Positions 1 to 8,802 of a stretch of DNA of 64,000 bases are shown here, one piece after another. The position numbers and the translations under genes were made by a program. Every line of letters starts with the position of its first letter. The first letter of the stretch is position 1. Under the pieces are notes generated by a model. The model saw only the letters and a list, made by a program, of their open reading frames with translations, ran no database searches and was not told the origin of the DNA. Source of the stretch: Thermotomaculum hydrothermale (GTDB taxonomy: Bacteria > Acidobacteriota > Holophagae > Thermotomaculales > Thermotomaculaceae); assembly GCF_016592575.1 (NCBI RefSeq), contig NZ_AP017470.1, positions 927,471 to 991,470 on the forward strand, given 5' to 3'.

Positions 1-64
1 ATATCATTGAAATTGTAATTGCGATATACCTTACTCCCATAAAGTCTATGTCTTTTTTAAACAT
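1..64 (-). CDS. secF: Protein translocase subunit SecF, N-terminal fragment (cut by window edge)
   Basis: Only the first 21 codons are in the window; the gene runs off the left edge. The peptide starts MFKKDIDFMGVRYIAI, which fits the SecF N-terminus (a short polar stretch with DFMG, then the first membrane helix). It follows secD on the same strand by 11 bases, and an AGGGG ribosome-binding site overlaps the secD stop codon, so translation is probably coupled. SecF works with SecD in the inner membrane to drive late steps of protein export with the proton-motive force. The call rests mainly on position after secD plus the short peptide match. Confidence 0.8.
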   Translation of the reverse strand, partial: MFKKDIDFMGVRYIAITISMI

Positions 65-75
65 CTCATCACCCC

Positions 76-1614
76 TTAAATACTCAGCGTTTCAGCGTTT
101 TTTCTAATTGAAAGGACTATATCAAAAATAAGTTTAGATACAAATATTGCAGTGAATAAACTTGCAATAATACCTAATGAGAGTGTAACGGCAAAGCCCT
201 TAACAGGTCCTGTTCCATACTGAAATAGGAAAACAGCTGCAATAAGGGTTGTTATATTACCGTCCAGTACAGCAGACAGACCTTTTGAAAATCCAGTGTC
301 TATGGCTGCCCTTGGCGTTTTGCCATTCCTTAATTCTTCTTTAATTCTCTCAAAGATAATAACATTAGCGTCAACGGCCATACCTATCGTAAGGATAAAA
401 CCAGCTATGCCTGGCAAGGTAAGGGTTGCATGGAAGTATGCAAGCCCACCTAATAGATAAATCATGTTGAGAAGAAGAGCAATATCTGCATTCAATCCAG
501 CAAGTTTATAGTAAAAAAGCATAAAGGCCATAACTATAATCATTCCCCATAGTGCAGCTTTAACGCCCTTTCTAATAGAGTCTTTACCTAAAGATGGTCC
601 TACTGTTCTTTCTTCAAGAAAAGTCATTGAAGCAGGCAATGCACCAGACCTTAATTTAATTGCAAGGTCTTCAGCTTCATCAATAGAAAATCTCCCCGTA
701 ATCTCGGCTGTTGGGCTGTTAATAGGCTCGTTAATTCTTGGAGCAGATATAACCTTTTTGTCAAGTATAATTGCAAGTCTTTCTCCAACATGTTCAGATG
801 TTACTTTTGCAAACTTCTCAACACCTACTTTATTTAAAGAGAATGAAACAGATGGAGAACCGTATTGGTCGGTTGCCCTTCTTGCTGTTTTAATGTCGTT
901 CCCGTTTAACTCAACCCTTTCTTTGACAATGTAAAATGATTTTCCGTCTTCACTGGGAAGAATTGTTGTTCCCTCAGGTAACTTACCGTTATGTGCTTTT
1001 AAAGCCATTTCCTTTGAAGGGTAGGGGTTTGGATCAGCAAGAAGCCTTAATTCAAGCCACCCAGGCTCTGACAAACTCTTTTTTATTCTTTCAGTATTAT
1101 CAACACCAGGAAGTTCAATTACTATTCTATCACTTTCAAGCCCCTGCCTTTGAATAACCGGCTCAGCCACTCCGTATTCATCAACCCTGTTATTAATGAT
1201 TAAAAGAGCCTGTCTCATAGCCTGTTTTGAGATTTCTTTTTTCATGCTTTCTTTCATTGTAAATTCAAATGAACCATTTCCCAAATCCTTCATTGAATAT
1301 CCAGCCATGTAAGATTTGAATTTGTCTTTTGCCTTTTCAATTTTGTCAGCGGGAATACCTTCAACAATTATTTTCAGATTTTTATCGTCTTTGGTTATTT
1401 TGCTGAATTCAATTTTTTCGTCTTTTAACAGATACTCTAAATTTGATTTAGAATTATCCAATTCCGCACGCCACGCTTCATCAAGGTTCACCTTTAAAAC
1501 CATGTGAACTCCGCCTCTCAGGTCAAGACCAAGATTAATCTTTTCCTGAGGGGGATAAACATAATAAATAGCGCCTACTGTCAGGAATAAAACTAACAAG
1601 ATTCTCCATTTCAT
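76..1614 (-). CDS. secD: Protein translocase subunit SecD
   Basis: 512 residues, a normal SecD length. One N-terminal membrane helix (about residues 4-22) is followed by the conserved LGLDLRGG motif at about 28-35. A large periplasmic region follows, including the P1 head, with NNRVDEYGVAEP near 140 and LPGVD. The C-terminal half holds a cluster of membrane helices with the GIAGFILTIGMAVDANV signature, where Asp and Asn are key proton-pathway positions, and FERIKEELRNG. SecD pairs with SecF to pull exported proteins through SecYEG. It is third in the minus-strand operon tgt-yajC-secD-secF, an arrangement common in bacteria. Nothing unusual is visible. Confidence 0.97.
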   Translation of the reverse strand: MKWRILLVLFLTVGAIYYVYPPQEKINLGLDLRGGVHMVLKVNLDEAWRAELDNSKSNLEYLLKDEKIEFSKITKDDKNLKIIVEGIPADKIEKAKDKFKSYMAGYSMKDLGNGSFEFTMKESMKKEISKQAMRQALLIINNRVDEYGVAEPVIQRQGLESDRIVIELPGVDNTERIKKSLSEPGWLELRLLADPNPYPSKEMALKAHNGKLPEGTTILPSEDGKSFYIVKERVELNGNDIKTARRATDQYGSPSVSFSLNKVGVEKFAKVTSEHVGERLAIILDKKVISAPRINEPINSPTAEITGRFSIDEAEDLAIKLRSGALPASMTFLEERTVGPSLGKDSIRKGVKAALWGMIIVMAFMLFYYKLAGLNADIALLLNMIYLLGGLAYFHATLTLPGIAGFILTIGMAVDANVIIFERIKEELRNGKTPRAAIDTGFSKGLSAVLDGNITTLIAAVFLFQYGTGPVKGFAVTLSLGIIASLFTAIFVSKLIFDIVLSIRKNAETLSI

Positions 1615-1642
1615 AACTTGTTACTCTCCTCTATTTTTTAGT

Positions 1643-1962
1643 TTAATTTTGCTCTTTATTTGACTGAAGGCCTGCAATTGCAGCCTTTGCAACAGTTAAC
1701 TTAACGTCTTTGCCAACTTTCAAGTGAACAACATTATCACCAACATATGCGATTTCTCCATAAATTCCGCCTGTGGTAATTACTTTATCTCCTACTTTTA
1801 AATTGCTTCTTAACTGGTCTAATGCCTTTTGCCTTTTAGTCTGCGGCCTGATTAAAAAGAAATAAAAAATGAAAAACAGTACTATTAAGGGAAAAATCTG
1901 GATTAAAAAACTCTGTTGGCCTGCTGCCTGTCCTGTACCTGCGTAAGCTAATGTCTCAAACA

Positions 1963-1963
<1 letters not shown>
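1643..1963 (-). CDS. yajC: Sec translocon accessory protein YajC
   Basis: 106 residues. A short alanine/glycine-rich lead (residues 1-18) precedes a single membrane helix at about 21-41 ending in the family signature FLIRPQTKRQKA. The small cytoplasmic domain contains LKVGDKVITTGGIYGEI. YajC associates with SecDF-YidC at the inner membrane. Its start codon overlaps the last base of the tgt stop, and secD follows 28 bases downstream, so this is the usual tgt-yajC-secD-secF order. Length and motifs are those of a normal family member. Confidence 0.96.
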
Positions 1964-3096
<1,133 letters not shown>

Positions 3097-3116
3097 TTAC
3101 CCCTTCAGAGATTTAA

Positions 3117-3145
3117 ATATTAACACAACATATTAATTGTTTCAA
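3117..3145 (-). promoter_or_regulatory. Sigma-70-type promoter for tgt-yajC-secDF
   Basis: On the minus strand TTGAAA (3140-3145) is followed after exactly 17 bases by TAATAT (3117-3122). The predicted start lies about 15 bases before the GGGG-type ribosome-binding site of tgt. It faces away from the pal promoter in the same 151-base intergenic region. Confidence 0.6.
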
Positions 3146-3184
3146 TTATCAAAACCTTTTCACGGGAATAAATTATATATAGTT

Positions 3185-3212
3185 TTGATTATATTGAGTA
3201 ATTGAATATAAT
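3185..3212 (+). promoter_or_regulatory. Sigma-70-type promoter for pal
   Basis: TTGATT (3185-3190), a 16-base spacer, then a perfect TATAAT (3207-3212). Transcription would start near 3219, just before the AAGGGGG ribosome-binding site (about 3233-3239) and the ATG at 3245. It is divergent from the tgt promoter and probably serves the whole pal-cpoB run. Confidence 0.65.
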
Positions 3213-3244
3213 ATTAAGCAGGAAAGAAATTTAAGGGGGTAATT

Positions 3245-3808
3245 ATGAGGAAGTTTTTTATTTTACTTTTGTTTTTTTCGGTAATAATATCTGTTTCCTG
3301 TCATAAAAAGGTTGAACAAATGCCCAATAAGGAGATAAAACCTCAAGAAACAACGCAAAAACAAATAGAACAAAAGGAAAACATAAATACCGCGGTCATT
3401 AGTGAAAAACAATTGGGAGAAAACAAGAAGGAAGATTTTGAGTCAAAATCTGTTGATGAGCTAAACAAAGAGAATATTCTTGAAGATGTTTATTTTGAAT
3501 TTGATAAATCAAGGCTTACCCCTGAAACGAGAGAGGTTTTAAAAAAACATGCAAAGTGGCTTAAAGAACACCCATCCGTAAAAATATTGATTGAAGGCCA
3601 TTGCGATGAGAGGGGAACTGAGCAGTATAACCTTGCTTTGGGCGACAGAAGGGCTCATGCAGTGAAAAATTATCTTATCTCTCTCGGTATTTCTCCTGAT
3701 AGAATGAAAACAATAAGTTTTGGTGAGATGTTTCCCAAAGTTAAGGGGCATAATGAGTGGGCATGGTCTCAAAACAGAAGATGTCATTTTGTTATTATTT
3801 CAAAATAA
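3245..3808 (+). CDS. pal: Peptidoglycan-associated lipoprotein (Pal, OmpA family)
   Basis: 187 residues. A type II signal peptide ends in the lipobox VSC with Cys at residue 19, so it is anchored in a membrane by lipid. A charged, low-complexity linker spans about residues 22-80. The OmpA/Pal peptidoglycan-binding domain follows, from VYFEFDKSRL through EGHCDERGTEQYNLALGDRRA, which carries the Asp and Arg that contact diaminopimelate. Pal tethers the outer membrane to the wall and works with the Tol system. The next gene is a cpoB/ybgF homologue, as in many Gram-negatives, although tolQRAB are not in the window. Confidence 0.93.
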   Translation: MRKFFILLLFFSVIISVSCHKKVEQMPNKEIKPQETTQKQIEQKENINTAVISEKQLGENKKEDFESKSVDELNKENILEDVYFEFDKSRLTPETREVLKKHAKWLKEHPSVKILIEGHCDERGTEQYNLALGDRRAHAVKNYLISLGISPDRMKTISFGEMFPKVKGHNEWAWSQNRRCHFVIISK

Positions 3809-3828
3809 TATTATGGTGAGGTGAAGGT

Positions 3829-4593
3829 ATGAAAAAACTTGTGGTTTTACTTTTTTTGCCACTTCTGTTAGTCGGTTGTGTAGATAACACAAAAAGTGCT
3901 CAGGATTTAAACGACATTAAAGACCAGTTGTGGAAGGTTCAGGCTCAACAGAGTGAAGAGTTGAAAAGGCTTAAAGAACTTGAAGAAAAAGTTGGAAATA
4001 ATGATGCTGATAATGGAACAAATGCTGATATAGTTGCTACCCAGCAGGAAATCCAGGATAGTGTAAACGCAATTTTAGAAAGGATAAAGGAATTAAACGA
4101 TAAGGTAACCTTTCTTCTGACAAAGATTTCATCTCTGGAAAATGGACAGGCAAGTAACAATTCATTAGAGAATAATGACAATCAGAATAATACCAATTTT
4201 AGTGGAATTACAAATCCAGATGCATTATTCTCCCAGGCTTACGCAGATTACATGAAAGGTAATTACGATATTGCAATAATTGAGTTTAAAGACTACATAG
4301 CAAAGTTTCCAGATTCAGAAAAGGTTGACAATGCATACTACTGGTTAGGCCTCTGCTATTTTGAAAAAGAAAAATTTAGAGACGCAATAGATAGTTTTGA
4401 CAAAATAATTAAGGATTACCCCCAGTCTGATGTCCTTGCAGCAGCAATGTTAAAGAAAGGGCTTGCCCTATTTGAAATGGGGGCAGCTGGAATGGGTGCT
4501 GTTCAGTTGCAGGAATTAATAGAAAAATTTCCAATGTCAAAAGAGGCAAGTATTGCAAGAAAAAAGTTAGACGCATTGCACATAGCGAATTAA
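3829..4593 (+). CDS. cpoB: Tol-Pal system TPR lipoprotein, YbgF/CpoB-like
   Basis: 254 residues. The signal peptide ends in the lipobox LVGC (Cys about residue 17); YbgF proteins are often soluble and periplasmic, so the lipid anchor is a variation. A coiled coil runs over about residues 25-105, with an Asn-rich linker near 107-125. Tetratricopeptide repeats follow, starting at ALFSQAYADYMKGNYDIAI and continuing through DNAYYWLGLCYFEKEKF. In other bacteria CpoB coordinates wall synthesis with outer-membrane constriction. It begins 20 bases after pal with a GAGGTGA ribosome-binding site. Confidence 0.85.
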   Translation: MKKLVVLLFLPLLLVGCVDNTKSAQDLNDIKDQLWKVQAQQSEELKRLKELEEKVGNNDADNGTNADIVATQQEIQDSVNAILERIKELNDKVTFLLTKISSLENGQASNNSLENNDNQNNTNFSGITNPDALFSQAYADYMKGNYDIAIIEFKDYIAKFPDSEKVDNAYYWLGLCYFEKEKFRDAIDSFDKIIKDYPQSDVLAAAMLKKGLALFEMGAAGMGAVQLQELIEKFPMSKEASIARKKLDALHIAN

Positions 4594-4594
4594 T

Positions 4595-5571
4595 ATGGAA
4601 AAAATAGAAGTTTTTTCCCCGGCGAGAGTTGATTTTGCCGGGGGAACACTTGATATTTACCCTATTAATCTCTTTTTTGAAAACCCTTTCACTTTAAATG
4701 CAACTTTATCAAAAGGGGTAAGGGTTTTTTTAAAAAAAGAGAGGGGAAAGTTTTGCTTAAAAATCTGAATTCAGGTGTTTCAGATTTTTTCCCGTCAAAC
4801 CATAAAGATTTAGTATTAATATCAACACTTTTAAAATATCTTGGAATTGAACAGGGGTTTGAGATAGAGTTTTTTTCAGATTTTCCTCAAGGCTCTTCCT
4901 TAGGGGTTTCGTCTTCTCTGCTTGTTGCTGTGTTTATTGGCTTAAAGCATTTTTTCAAATTTAAATATTCAAGAAAAGAGGCTATAGAAGTTTTGAAAAA
5001 TATTGAAGCAAGGTTTATGGGTTATCCTGCAGGAATTCAGGATTACCTTGCCCCTTTTTACGGTGGGATGAATGCTTTTTTCTTCGGGATAAATGGATTT
5101 AGCAGAAAGAAAATTAAAATTAATAAAAGTTTATCTGACAGCTTTATTTTTGTTTTTACAGGGAAAAGCCATTTTTCAGGTTCTCCAAACTGGGAGTTAT
5201 TTAAGAGATTTTTTGATAAGGATAAAAAGATTTTAGAAGGGTTCAATAACATATACAAAAACTCTAAAAAAGTTTTGCAATCTATTGAAAATAAAGATAT
5301 AAAACTATTAGGTAAATATTTAAAAGAGGATTTTGAGACAAGAAAGAATATGTTAAATTCCCTTATCCCTGAAATTGATTTATTTGAATTGTTAGATTCC
5401 CTTGACGGAGTTTACGGATACAGGCTTTGCGGAGCGGCATCAGGGGGCACTGTGGTGGCGTGTATAGACAAAAATTACAGAAAATACATTGAACAAACAG
5501 TAAAGGAAAGGGGTTATCCAGTTTTTGATTGTTTTTTAAAAAAATGTAAAGTAAGGGTTATAAATGTTTGA
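4595..5571 (+). CDS. GHMP-family sugar/metabolite kinase, apparently interrupted by a -1 frame break
   Basis: Two frames must be joined to give a normal kinase. The first frame starts at ATG 4595 and gives SPARVDFAGGTLDIYP, the substrate-side N-terminal motif of GHMP kinases. It runs to a TGA at 4766-4768. The second frame is open from 4681 to 5571 and holds the ATP-binding PQGSSLGVSSSLL loop, GYPAGIQDYLAPFYGG and the C-terminal RLCGAASGGTVVA motif. The frames meet at T7A7 (4725-4738), where a one-base backward slip gives a smooth join. The substrate is unknown; the N-terminus resembles heptose-phosphate/galactose kinases. The last 8 bases overlap xseA. It may be a sequencing deletion, a pseudogene or recoding. 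Confidence 0.75.
4725..4738 (+). other. T7A7 homopolymer junction at the GHMP kinase frame break
   Basis: Seven T followed by seven A. In the upstream reading frame the codons are GTT-TTT-TTA-AAA-AAA, so T-TTA-AAA forms a classic X-XXY-YYZ minus-one slippery heptamer. The A7 run could also allow polymerase slippage or a homopolymer miscall. A one-base backward slip restores the downstream kinase frame. Confidence 0.6.
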
Positions 5572-7126
5572 AAATGTATCAAAAAGGATAAAAAAGTATT
5601 TCACAGTAAGCAATTTAACAAAAATTATAAAACAAAGATTAACCACACCAGATTTGCAGCAGATATGGGTTTTAGGTGAAATTACAGACTTGAAATACTT
5701 TACCAGGGGGAAGCACGCCTATTTTTCTTTGAAGGATGAAAACGCAGTAATAAGTTGTGCCTTTTTCGCAGGAAACAACAGGTTTTACAGTGGTAATCTT
5801 GAAAACGGGATGAAGGTTTTTGCCTTTGGTGATATTGATGTCTATGCTCCCAGAGGGAATTATCAGTTAATAGTCAGACAGATAGTTCCAGCTGGAGAGG
5901 GAGAGTTTGCTTTAAAGATTAAAGCCCTTGAGGAAAAGTTCAAAAAAGAAGGATTGTTTGACAGAAAAAGGCCTGTGCCTGAGTTGCCTGAAACTATAGG
6001 GTTAATCACATCAAAGGATGGTGCTGCAATAAAGGATTTTCTAAAAATGGCGAAAGAAGTGCCTTATTTAAAAATAATTCTTTACCCCTCATTAGTTCAG
6101 GGGGAAGATGCTCCTGCTACCATAATCGAGGGTATTAAAAGGCTTAATAAAATAGATGAAGTTGAAGCAATTGTCATTACAAGAGGTGGAGGAAGTGAAG
6201 AGGATTTAAGATGCTTTTACGATGAAAATCTTGTCAGAGCTATTTTTAACTCAAAGAAGCCTGTTATATCGGCGATAGGACATGAAAGGGATGTTGTTTT
6301 TACAGACAGGGTTGCTGATTTGAGAAAGGCAACACCAACTGATGCTGGGAAATTCTTTGCTGAAAGTTATAAAAAAACATTTCAGAATTTTAAAAAATTA
6401 ACAGTCCTTCTTGAAAGAAAAATGAGAATGTGGGTAGAACGAAACCCTGATGAAGAAAAAATTAGGGCATTTGTGTTAAGATTAAAGTCTTTATCAGAAT
6501 CCGTTATTAATTCAAGGCAACAACATATTGATTATTTAAACGAGAAGCTTTTAAGAGAAATAGAGCAGGTTTTAAATGACACAGAACAGATGGTTAAAAC
6601 CCTTTCAATTAAAATACATCCCAGAACTTTATTAAGTAATTTTGAAACAAGGGTTGAAAGATTATTCAACCTTGAATTTTCATTGGAAAACAGGCTTGAG
6701 AAAATTATTGAAAGAAAACATGCAAAATTAACAGAAAATAAAAATAAATTAAAAGTAAATATTAACGAGAATTTCAGGTTAACAGAAAATAGAGTAAAAG
6801 CATTAAGACACAGGCTAAACCCCTTTGTATTTATTAAAGATACTGAAAAGAAAAAAGAAAAGGTGGAATATCTAAAAAAATCACTTTATTCAAATAGCTT
6901 GGCAAAGTTAAAAGATAAAGAGGGGTTAATTAAAATGTTTTCGGAGAAATTAAATGATTTATCCCCTTTAAATGTAGTTAGCAGAGGCTATGCTATTGTA
7001 AAAGACAAAGAGGGAAATATATTAAAATCAGCAAATAAAGTTAACAAAGGCGATTTTATTGAGGTAAATCTAAAAGATGGAAGTTTAGATTGTACAGTAA
7101 ACGAGATTAATATAAAAGAGAGGTAA
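5564..7126 (+). CDS. xseA: Exodeoxyribonuclease VII large subunit
   Basis: 520 residues. An N-terminal OB-fold nucleic-acid-binding domain (about 12-110, with VLGEITDLKYFTRGKHAYFSLKD) is followed by the catalytic core. The core carries LPETIGLITSKDGAAIKDFL, ITRGGGSEEDLRCFYDENLVRAI and PVISAIGHERDVVFTD. A long coiled-coil region (about 270-450) precedes the C-terminal NVVSRGYAIV segment. With XseB it degrades single-stranded DNA to oligonucleotides. It overlaps the GHMP kinase by 8 bases and is followed 2 bases later by xseB, so the pair is co-transcribed. Confidence 0.96.
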   Translation: MFENVSKRIKKYFTVSNLTKIIKQRLTTPDLQQIWVLGEITDLKYFTRGKHAYFSLKDENAVISCAFFAGNNRFYSGNLENGMKVFAFGDIDVYAPRGNYQLIVRQIVPAGEGEFALKIKALEEKFKKEGLFDRKRPVPELPETIGLITSKDGAAIKDFLKMAKEVPYLKIILYPSLVQGEDAPATIIEGIKRLNKIDEVEAIVITRGGGSEEDLRCFYDENLVRAIFNSKKPVISAIGHERDVVFTDRVADLRKATPTDAGKFFAESYKKTFQNFKKLTVLLERKMRMWVERNPDEEKIRAFVLRLKSLSESVINSRQQHIDYLNEKLLREIEQVLNDTEQMVKTLSIKIHPRTLLSNFETRVERLFNLEFSLENRLEKIIERKHAKLTENKNKLKVNINENFRLTENRVKALRHRLNPFVFIKDTEKKKEKVEYLKKSLYSNSLAKLKDKEGLIKMFSEKLNDLSPLNVVSRGYAIVKDKEGNILKSANKVNKGDFIEVNLKDGSLDCTVNEINIKER

Positions 7127-7128
7127 AT

Positions 7129-7383
7129 ATGGCTAAGTTTGAAGAAAAATTAAAAAGGCTTGAGGAAATAGTTGAAACCCTTTCAAGTCCTGAGCTGGAA
7201 TTAGACACATCATTAAAACTGTTTGAAGAAGGGGTAAAGCTTGTGAGAGAGTTAAACTCCGAATTAAAAGACGCGAGGGGTAAAGTGATTGAATTTCAGA
7301 AGTATCTTGAAGAGATTGAGGAAGATGGGCAGGAAAACGCACACGGAGATGAGAACGAAAATGATGAAGATGTCCCTTTCTGA
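7129..7383 (+). CDS. xseB: Exodeoxyribonuclease VII small subunit
   Basis: 84 residues, the expected size for this helical subunit. The core FEEKLKRLEEIVETLSS and LDTSLKLFEEGVKLVRE is the family pattern of two paired helices. The tail (about 62-84) is very acidic. The start is 2 bases after the xseA stop, and the 3' end overlaps the start of the prenyl synthase gene. The protein binds XseA to form exonuclease VII. Confidence 0.95.
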   Translation: MAKFEEKLKRLEEIVETLSSPELELDTSLKLFEEGVKLVRELNSELKDARGKVIEFQKYLEEIEEDGQENAHGDENENDEDVPF

Positions 7384-8248
7384 TTACCTGAAAAATAAAA
7401 GAGACTTTTTTGAAAAAGAAATTAAAAATTTTTTCCCTTCAACCTTTAAAGAGGCAAGTGCTGTTTTAAAGGCAATGGAGTATTCATTTTTTGCGGGGGG
7501 AAAGAGATTTCGGCCTATTCTTGCTTTAACAGTCTGTGAGGCATTGGGAAAGCCTGAAAAAGACATTATCCCTGCCTGCCTTGCAATTGAGATGATTCAT
7601 ACCTATTCCCTTATCCACGATGATTTGCCTGCAATGGACAATGATGATTTCAGAAGAGGAAAGCCTTCAAACCATAAGATTTTTGGAGAGGGGATGGCAA
7701 TTCTTGCAGGAGATGCTCTTTTAACTGAGGCTTTTTTTGTTGCATCTAAATACCCTGAAAACGACAAATTAATAAAGGGCAAGTTGGATTTTATTAGAGA
7801 GTTAGCAAATGCAGCTGGGATTAGAGGCATGGTGGGTGGCCAGGTAATGGATATTGACCAGAATAAGCCCTTTAATACCGATTTTTTATATAAGTTACAT
7901 ATGGCAAAAACCGGGGCTATTATTCGAATTTCAGCCCTTGTCCCTTTGATAATCTATCAAGACTACACCTATTTTAAGGAAATAAACAGCTATGCTTCAA
8001 ATTTAGGGTTGCTCTTTCAGATAACAGATGACATTCTTGATGTTGAATCATCAAGCAGTAAATTAGGTAAAACAGCAGGAAAAGATATTGAGCAAAATAA
8101 ACTAACATTTGTTACTTTATTCGGGTTAGATGAGGCAAAAAAGAAGGCAAAAGAGGTTCTTGAAAAAACAATAGCATTTGCAGAAAAAGTACCTAACAAC
8201 CGCTATTTAATGCAACTTGCAAATTATATATTTTCAAGGGATAAATAA
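7370..8248 (+). CDS. ispA: Polyprenyl (farnesyl/geranylgeranyl) diphosphate synthase
   Basis: About 292 residues from ATG 7370 (MSLSDYLKNKRDFF), which matches family N-termini. In-frame ATGs at 7349, 7361 and 7364 are alternatives and the open frame extends further into xseB. The first aspartate-rich motif DDLPAMDNDD and the second DDILD bind the magnesium-diphosphate. FFAGGKRFRP, GGQVMDID and KTGAII are also present. It condenses isopentenyl diphosphate with allylic diphosphates for isoprenoid lipid carriers and quinones. The xseA-xseB-ispA order is widespread. Chain length cannot be fixed by eye, so farnesyl is the default guess. Confidence 0.92.
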   Translation: MSLSDYLKNKRDFFEKEIKNFFPSTFKEASAVLKAMEYSFFAGGKRFRPILALTVCEALGKPEKDIIPACLAIEMIHTYSLIHDDLPAMDNDDFRRGKPSNHKIFGEGMAILAGDALLTEAFFVASKYPENDKLIKGKLDFIRELANAAGIRGMVGGQVMDIDQNKPFNTDFLYKLHMAKTGAIIRISALVPLIIYQDYTYFKEINSYASNLGLLFQITDDILDVESSSSKLGKTAGKDIEQNKLTFVTLFGLDEAKKKAKEVLEKTIAFAEKVPNNRYLMQLANYIFSRDK

Positions 8249-8802
8249 TGCATTTTACTGAAATTCTGTTAATCGCTTTTTCGTTAGGAATTGATGCCCT
8301 TGCAGTTTCGGTTTCTCTATCCCTTTTTCTTAAAAATCCTGAGAAGAGGCAAAAATTCAGGATTTTCTTTCATTTCGGATTATTTCAATTTCTCTTTCCA
8401 ATTGTAGGATACTATTTGATTTTGATATTTAACATCCATTCGGGAAGGTTTGGGAACGTTATAGGTGGAATTATTTTAATAATTTTAGGTTTAAAAATGT
8501 TTGTTGAAGGATTTAAAAAAGAAGATGAAAAATTTGATAAAAACAAAGATTTAACACGAGGGTTTCCTTTGATTTTATTTTCTGCAGGAGTAAGCATTGA
8601 TGCTCTTTCTGTGGGTGTGTCAATGGCTTTGATTAAAAAGAGCATTTGGTTTCTTGCGATTATGGCAGGGATTTTAACATCTCTAATGTCTTACATAGGT
8701 ATTGGTTTCGGGAAAAATTTAGGGTTAAAGTTTGGGGAGTATTCAGAATTTTTAGGGGGTACAATTTTATTCTTGTTAGGGATTAAAGTAGGGTTTTTCT
8801 AA
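8248..8802 (+). CDS. mntP: MntP-like manganese efflux pump (DUF204 family)
   Basis: 184 residues with six predicted membrane helices arranged as two repeats. Each repeat carries a membrane-embedded Asp motif: FSLGIDALAVSVSLS near residue 12 and FSAGVSIDALSVGVSMAL near residue 108. These fit the MntP family, which exports Mn(II) from the cytoplasm. The ATG overlaps the last base of the ispA stop (TAATG), and recG starts directly after the stop, so it sits inside the operon. No manganese riboswitch is visible because there is no intergenic space. Confidence 0.85.
   Translation: MHFTEILLIAFSLGIDALAVSVSLSLFLKNPEKRQKFRIFFHFGLFQFLFPIVGYYLILIFNIHSGRFGNVIGGIILIILGLKMFVEGFKKEDEKFDKNKDLTRGFPLILFSAGVSIDALSVGVSMALIKKSIWFLAIMAGILTSLMSYIGIGFGKNLGLKFGEYSEFLGGTILFLLGIKVGFF

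Noticed and set aside
4753..5571. Taking the GHMP kinase as a complete 272-residue protein from TTG 4753
   Set aside because: The region upstream in the alternate frame encodes the conserved GHMP N-terminal motif, and no ribosome-binding site precedes TTG 4753.
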